13,899 nucleotides of DNA, taken from contig JAOPYU010000184.1 in NCBI GenBank assembly GCA_025964455.1, forward strand, positions 1 through 13,899, written 5' to 3'. Shown piece by piece: positions 11,832 through 13,899 of this stretch (positions within the stretch are counted from its first letter, which is position 1; the number at the start of each line of letters is the position of its first letter). The notes beneath the pieces were generated by a model. It ran no database searches and had not been told where the DNA came from. It saw only the letters and a program-made list of their open reading frames with translations. The position numbers and the translations under genes are program-made. Origin of the DNA: Thermoleophilia bacterium (GTDB lineage Bacteria > Actinomycetota > Thermoleophilia > Gaiellales > SKUG01).

Positions 11832-11843
11832 GAAGGGAGGTGA
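11832..11843 (+). promoter_or_regulatory. Strong Shine-Dalgarno of flgD
   Basis: GAAGGGAGGTGA lies 7 nt before the flgD ATG at 11851 and is identical over 12 bases to the fliK site. The match with the anti-Shine-Dalgarno predicts efficient initiation, fitting a protein needed early in hook assembly. Confidence 0.85.
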
Positions 11844-11850
11844 AAACAAG

Positions 11851-12327
11851 ATGACCGCAAACGGATCAGGAAACGTGTCGACGATCACGCCCCCGGCGAG
11901 TTCAGCGCCGGAGGTCCGCATCGTCGGCAAGAACGAGGACGCGTCGCTCCAGAAGGACATGTTCCTCAAGCTGATGATCGCCCAGCTCAAGAACCAGGAC
12001 CCGACAGCCCCCATGGACCAGAAGGACATGATGGCGTCGATGACCCAGTTCAGCCAGGTCGAGCAGATGCAGAACATGTCCCAGGCCATGGAGACGCTCT
12101 CGCTCGCCCAGGGCATCGGCATGATCGGACGCGAGGTCACGTACAGCAAGGTCGTGAAGAACGACCAGGGCCAGACCGTGGGCGAGAAGGAGTTCACGGG
12201 TCGCGTCGCCAGCCTCGAACAGGGCAACGGCGGCATGAAGCTCGTGCTCGAGCTCCCGCCGAACTCGCCCGCCGACGCAGTAGCCGTGCGGATCTCGCCC
12301 TCCGAGGTCACGAAGGTGTTCGCATGA
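11851..12327 (+). CDS. flgD: Flagellar hook-capping (scaffolding) protein FlgD
   Basis: FlgD forms the cap at the tip of the growing hook and places FlgE subunits. The 158-residue product carries the conserved core at about residues 33-80: LQKDMFLKLMIAQLKNQDPT, then APMDQKDMMASMTQFSQVEQ and a LAQGIGMIGREVTY segment. The remaining ~55 residues form a short beta-rich tail (VASLEQGNGGMKLVLELPP). It is the short form, as in Bacillus, lacking the tudor- and Ig-like extension of enterobacterial FlgD (about 230 residues). The Thr/Ser/Pro-rich N-terminus without Sec signal fits flagellar type III export. The start is fixed by a strong ribosome site. Its stop overlaps the next start as ATGA at 12324. 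Confidence 0.95.
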   Translation: MTANGSGNVSTITPPASSAPEVRIVGKNEDASLQKDMFLKLMIAQLKNQDPTAPMDQKDMMASMTQFSQVEQMQNMSQAMETLSLAQGIGMIGREVTYSKVVKNDQGQTVGEKEFTGRVASLEQGNGGMKLVLELPPNSPADAVAVRISPSEVTKVFA

Positions 12328-12776
12328 GCACCCCGGAACGCATCAACGTCAACCCAGCAACGATCCGGCCGCTCGGTCCCGAGCCCGTGAAGACCCAGTC
12401 TTCCGAGCCCGCCCGAACTGCCGACGGACGAACCTTCGCGGACGTCCTGCGCGGCACCCAGCCCGCAGTCGCCCCCGCGCAGTCGCCCGGCCCCGTCGCC
12501 GTACCGGACGCAGTGCCCGGAAGCTCCATCAAGTGGAGCGCCCACGCCACTGCCCGGCTTCGACAGCGAGGGATCGAACTCAGCGCCGAACAACACACGC
12601 GCCTCGAGACGGCGGTCGACAAGGCCGTCGCCAAGGGTGCCAAGGACAGCCTCGTCCTGCTCGATGACAACGCACTCGTCGTCAGCGCGCAGAACCGGAC
12701 CGTCATCACCGCACTCGGCGTCCACCAGGCAAGGGAGAACGTGTTCACCAACATCGACTCCGCGGTGATTGCCTGA
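12324..12776 (+). CDS. TIGR02530-type flagellar operon protein
   Basis: This 150-residue protein matches, from memory of the family, the conserved protein found between flgD and flgE in many Gram-positive and deep-branching bacteria. Residues 1-66 are Pro/Ala/Thr-rich and probably disordered. The conserved domain starts at IKWSAHATARLRQRGIELSA (about 69-88), continues with LETAVDKAVAKGAKDSLVLL and SAQNRTVITAL, and ends with the diagnostic NVFTNIDSAVI at the C-terminus. The biochemical role is not established; association with hook assembly is inferred from synteny. The ATGA overlap with flgD predicts translational coupling. A 143-bp leader separates it from flgE. Confidence 0.88.
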   Translation: MSTPERINVNPATIRPLGPEPVKTQSSEPARTADGRTFADVLRGTQPAVAPAQSPGPVAVPDAVPGSSIKWSAHATARLRQRGIELSAEQHTRLETAVDKAVAKGAKDSLVLLDDNALVVSAQNRTVITALGVHQARENVFTNIDSAVIA

Positions 12777-12791
12777 CACGTCGAGCACCAC

Positions 12792-12813
12792 CGAACACGA
12801 ACACGAACACGAA
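12792..12813 (+). repeat. Hexanucleotide tandem repeat CGAACA x3.7
   Basis: CGAACA occurs three times head to tail at 12792-12809, followed by CGAA. It lies 15 bp after the TIGR02530 gene stop, in the spacer before flgE. It does not encode part of a supported gene. Short non-coding hexamer tracts can vary in length, but three copies is modest. Confidence 0.7.
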
Positions 12814-12815
12814 GG

Positions 12816-12843
12816 CCGGCTGGACCTCTCCCGAGGGAGCCGG
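12816..12843 (+). other. Stem-loop in the flgE leader
   Basis: CCGGCT (12816-12821) pairs with AGCCGG (12838-12843), and inside it CCTC (12825-12828) pairs with GAGG (12833-12836), leaving a TCCC tetraloop and a small asymmetric internal loop. The element sits about 75 nt upstream of the flgE start. There is no following T-run, so it is more likely an mRNA processing, stability or attenuation structure than a terminator. The rest of the 143-bp spacer shows only the flgE ribosome site GGGAGAAG. Confidence 0.5.
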
Positions 12844-12919
12844 AACAAGGGCAGGAAGCCCGACGCGCTTTCCGCCCGAATGCCACATCCACGAAGCAAG
12901 CACACAGGGAGAAGTCACC

Positions 12920-13819
12920 ATGCTGCGAGCCATGTACACGTCCATCAGTGGACTCCGGAACCACCAGGCGATGCTCGACACCGTCGGCAACAACATCGCC
13001 AACGTCAACACGTATGGATTCAAGGGATCCACGACGGCGTTCAAGACGCTGCTGAGCCAGACCATGCAGGGCGCAGGAGCCCCGAGCCCGACGCTCGGCG
13101 GCACCAACTTCCAGCAGGTCGGCCTCGGCATGACGATCGACTCGATCACCCAGAACTTCACGCAGGGTGCGCTCCAGACGACCGGCACGCAGACGGACCT
13201 CGCCATCCAGGGCGACGGCTTCTTCAACGTCACCAACGATGCCGCCGGCATCGCTGCTGGCGCTCCGCAGATGTCCTACACCCGGGCTGGCAACTTCAAG
13301 TTCGACGCCGCCGGCACGCTCGTCACGAGCGACGGCTACATGGTCATGGGCTGGGCCGATGACGATGCCGCCACCGCTGGCTTCCAGCTCGACATCACCA
13401 ACCCGATGAGCACGATCCAGCTCAATCCGCAGCTGTACTCGAACACGATCATCGGCAGCGACGGCACGGTCTCCGCCGTCTACAACGACACGGCCGACCC
13501 GCTCAACGTCAGTGGTCGCAACGGCAACCGCGAGGTCGTCGGAATGATCGCGCTGTCGCGCTTCTCGAACCCGAGCGGCCTGGAGCAGACGGGCAACAAC
13601 CGCTGGCAGGAGAGCCTCAACTCGGGCACCCCGGTCGACGACGTCTCCAACGCCAACGGTCTCGGCGCACTCTCGGTCGGCTACCTGGAGATGTCGAACG
13701 TCGACCTCGCCACGGAGTTCACCGAGATGATCAAGGCGCAGCGTGGCTTCCAGGCCAACAGCCGCGAGATCACCCCCTCCGACGAGATCCTCCAGGAGCT
13801 CGTCAACCTGACGCGCTAG
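12920..13819 (+). CDS. flgE: Flagellar hook protein FlgE (short form)
   Basis: FlgE polymerises into the hook, the flexible joint between rod and filament, after type III export. The 299-residue product has the rod/hook N-terminal motif MLRAMYTSISGLRNHQAMLD, then TVGNNIANVNTYGFKGS (residues 21-37), and the C-terminal flg_bbr_C block VGYLEMSNVDLATEFTEMIK, then AQRGFQANSREITPSDEILQ. Between them, DLAIQGDGFFNVTN (93-106) and YTRAGNFKFDAAGTLVTSDG (120-139) are the usual FlgE/FlgF/FlgG signature. The middle domain is short compared with the 402 residues of Salmonella FlgE, and near the Bacillus hook protein. FlgG is the main alternative; position after flgD and the TIGR02530 gene favours FlgE. The start has GGGAGAAG 9 nt upstream. 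It ends with tandem TAGTAG stops. Confidence 0.94.
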   Translation: MLRAMYTSISGLRNHQAMLDTVGNNIANVNTYGFKGSTTAFKTLLSQTMQGAGAPSPTLGGTNFQQVGLGMTIDSITQNFTQGALQTTGTQTDLAIQGDGFFNVTNDAAGIAAGAPQMSYTRAGNFKFDAAGTLVTSDGYMVMGWADDDAATAGFQLDITNPMSTIQLNPQLYSNTIIGSDGTVSAVYNDTADPLNVSGRNGNREVVGMIALSRFSNPSGLEQTGNNRWQESLNSGTPVDDVSNANGLGALSVGYLEMSNVDLATEFTEMIKAQRGFQANSREITPSDEILQELVNLTR

Positions 13820-13856
13820 TAGTCCGCCGTGACCTTCGTGGCTTCGTCGCGTCGAT

Positions 13857-13875
13857 CCGGGCACTGAGTGCCCGG
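13857..13875. other. 8-bp hairpin downstream of flgE
   Basis: CCGGGCAC (13857-13864) and GTGCCCGG (13868-13875) form a perfect stem around a 3-nt TGA, 37 bp after the flgE stop. No T-tract follows, so a rho-independent terminator is doubtful, though high-GC actinobacteria often lack one. It may be an mRNA-stabilising or processing hairpin between flgE and the next gene. An ATG at 13888 opens MVRE before the window ends, too short to judge. Confidence 0.45.
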
Positions 13876-13899
13876 GTCGGGGCGGAGATGGTCCGCGAG

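Noticed and set aside
12769..13362. 197-codon plus-strand frame starting in the flgE leader
   Set aside because: It reads out of frame into flgE and is Arg/His/Pro-rich. The EHEHEHE-like start is only the translation of the CGAACA repeat.
12308..13864. 518-codon minus-strand frame across the TIGR02530 gene and flgE
   Set aside because: It is antisense to flgE, whose N- and C-terminal motifs are unmistakable. The composition is typical of a shadow frame.
1..13899. tRNA, rRNA or CRISPR array
   Set aside because: No cloverleaf-like segment, rRNA signature or regularly spaced direct repeats with unique spacers were seen on reading the window.
13888..13899. Start of a further gene (ATG encoding MVRE)
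   Set aside because: Only four codons are visible and the purine-rich stretch before it is too close for a good ribosome site, so it cannot be supported.

Overview
The window is uniformly very GC-rich (roughly 70% by eye) and carries part of a flagellar gene cluster. Short FlgD and FlgE proteins, a TIGR02530-type flagellar operon protein and strong GGAGGTGA ribosome binding sites fit a Gram-positive-type flagellum. Together with the G+C content and a secreted propeller/Ig-repeat protein, this suggests a motile actinobacterium, perhaps of the class Thermoleophilia (Patulibacter- or Conexibacter-like). That placement is inference from style, not from a marker gene.

Layout. Bases 1-548 hold the 5' part of an unrecognised, alpha-helical, alanine-rich protein on the minus strand. 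A divergent spacer (549-684) with a perfect 9-bp hairpin separates it from a plus-strand gene (685-2631) for a secreted NHL/beta-propeller protein with three C-terminal Ig-like repeats. fliI, the flagellar export ATPase (2687-4024), follows. The remaining flagellar genes on the plus strand are fliJ (8699-9181), a lytic transglycosylase (9178-9873), fliK (9947-11818), flgD (11851-12327), a TIGR02530-type protein (12324-12776) and flgE (12920-13819).

The surprise lies between fliI and fliJ, which are usually neighbours. Here 4.4 kb on the opposite strand encode two large proteins I cannot assign to a family (985 and 483 residues). They are translationally coupled and appear to be diverged paralogs. 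Both have Trp-containing helical segments near the N-terminus, then a hydrophobic segment, then a related C-terminal domain. The larger one also has four tandem W..WE.KF repeats, a TGKD..TGEK motif resembling the pre-toxin PT-TG domain of polymorphic toxins, and a C-terminal octapeptide repeat. Neither has an obvious Sec signal. Their position inside a flagellar type III export locus makes them candidates for exported or flagellum-associated proteins (inference).

How the genes work together. FliI and FliJ energise export. The transglycosylase probably opens peptidoglycan for the growing rod and hook. FlgD caps the hook, FlgE builds it and FliK measures it. fliJ-transglycosylase and flgD-TIGR02530 overlap by 4 nt. 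A possible 23-codon ORF links the transglycosylase to fliK. The cassette forces fliJ and downstream genes to have their own promoter, most likely in the 252-bp divergent spacer 8447-8698.
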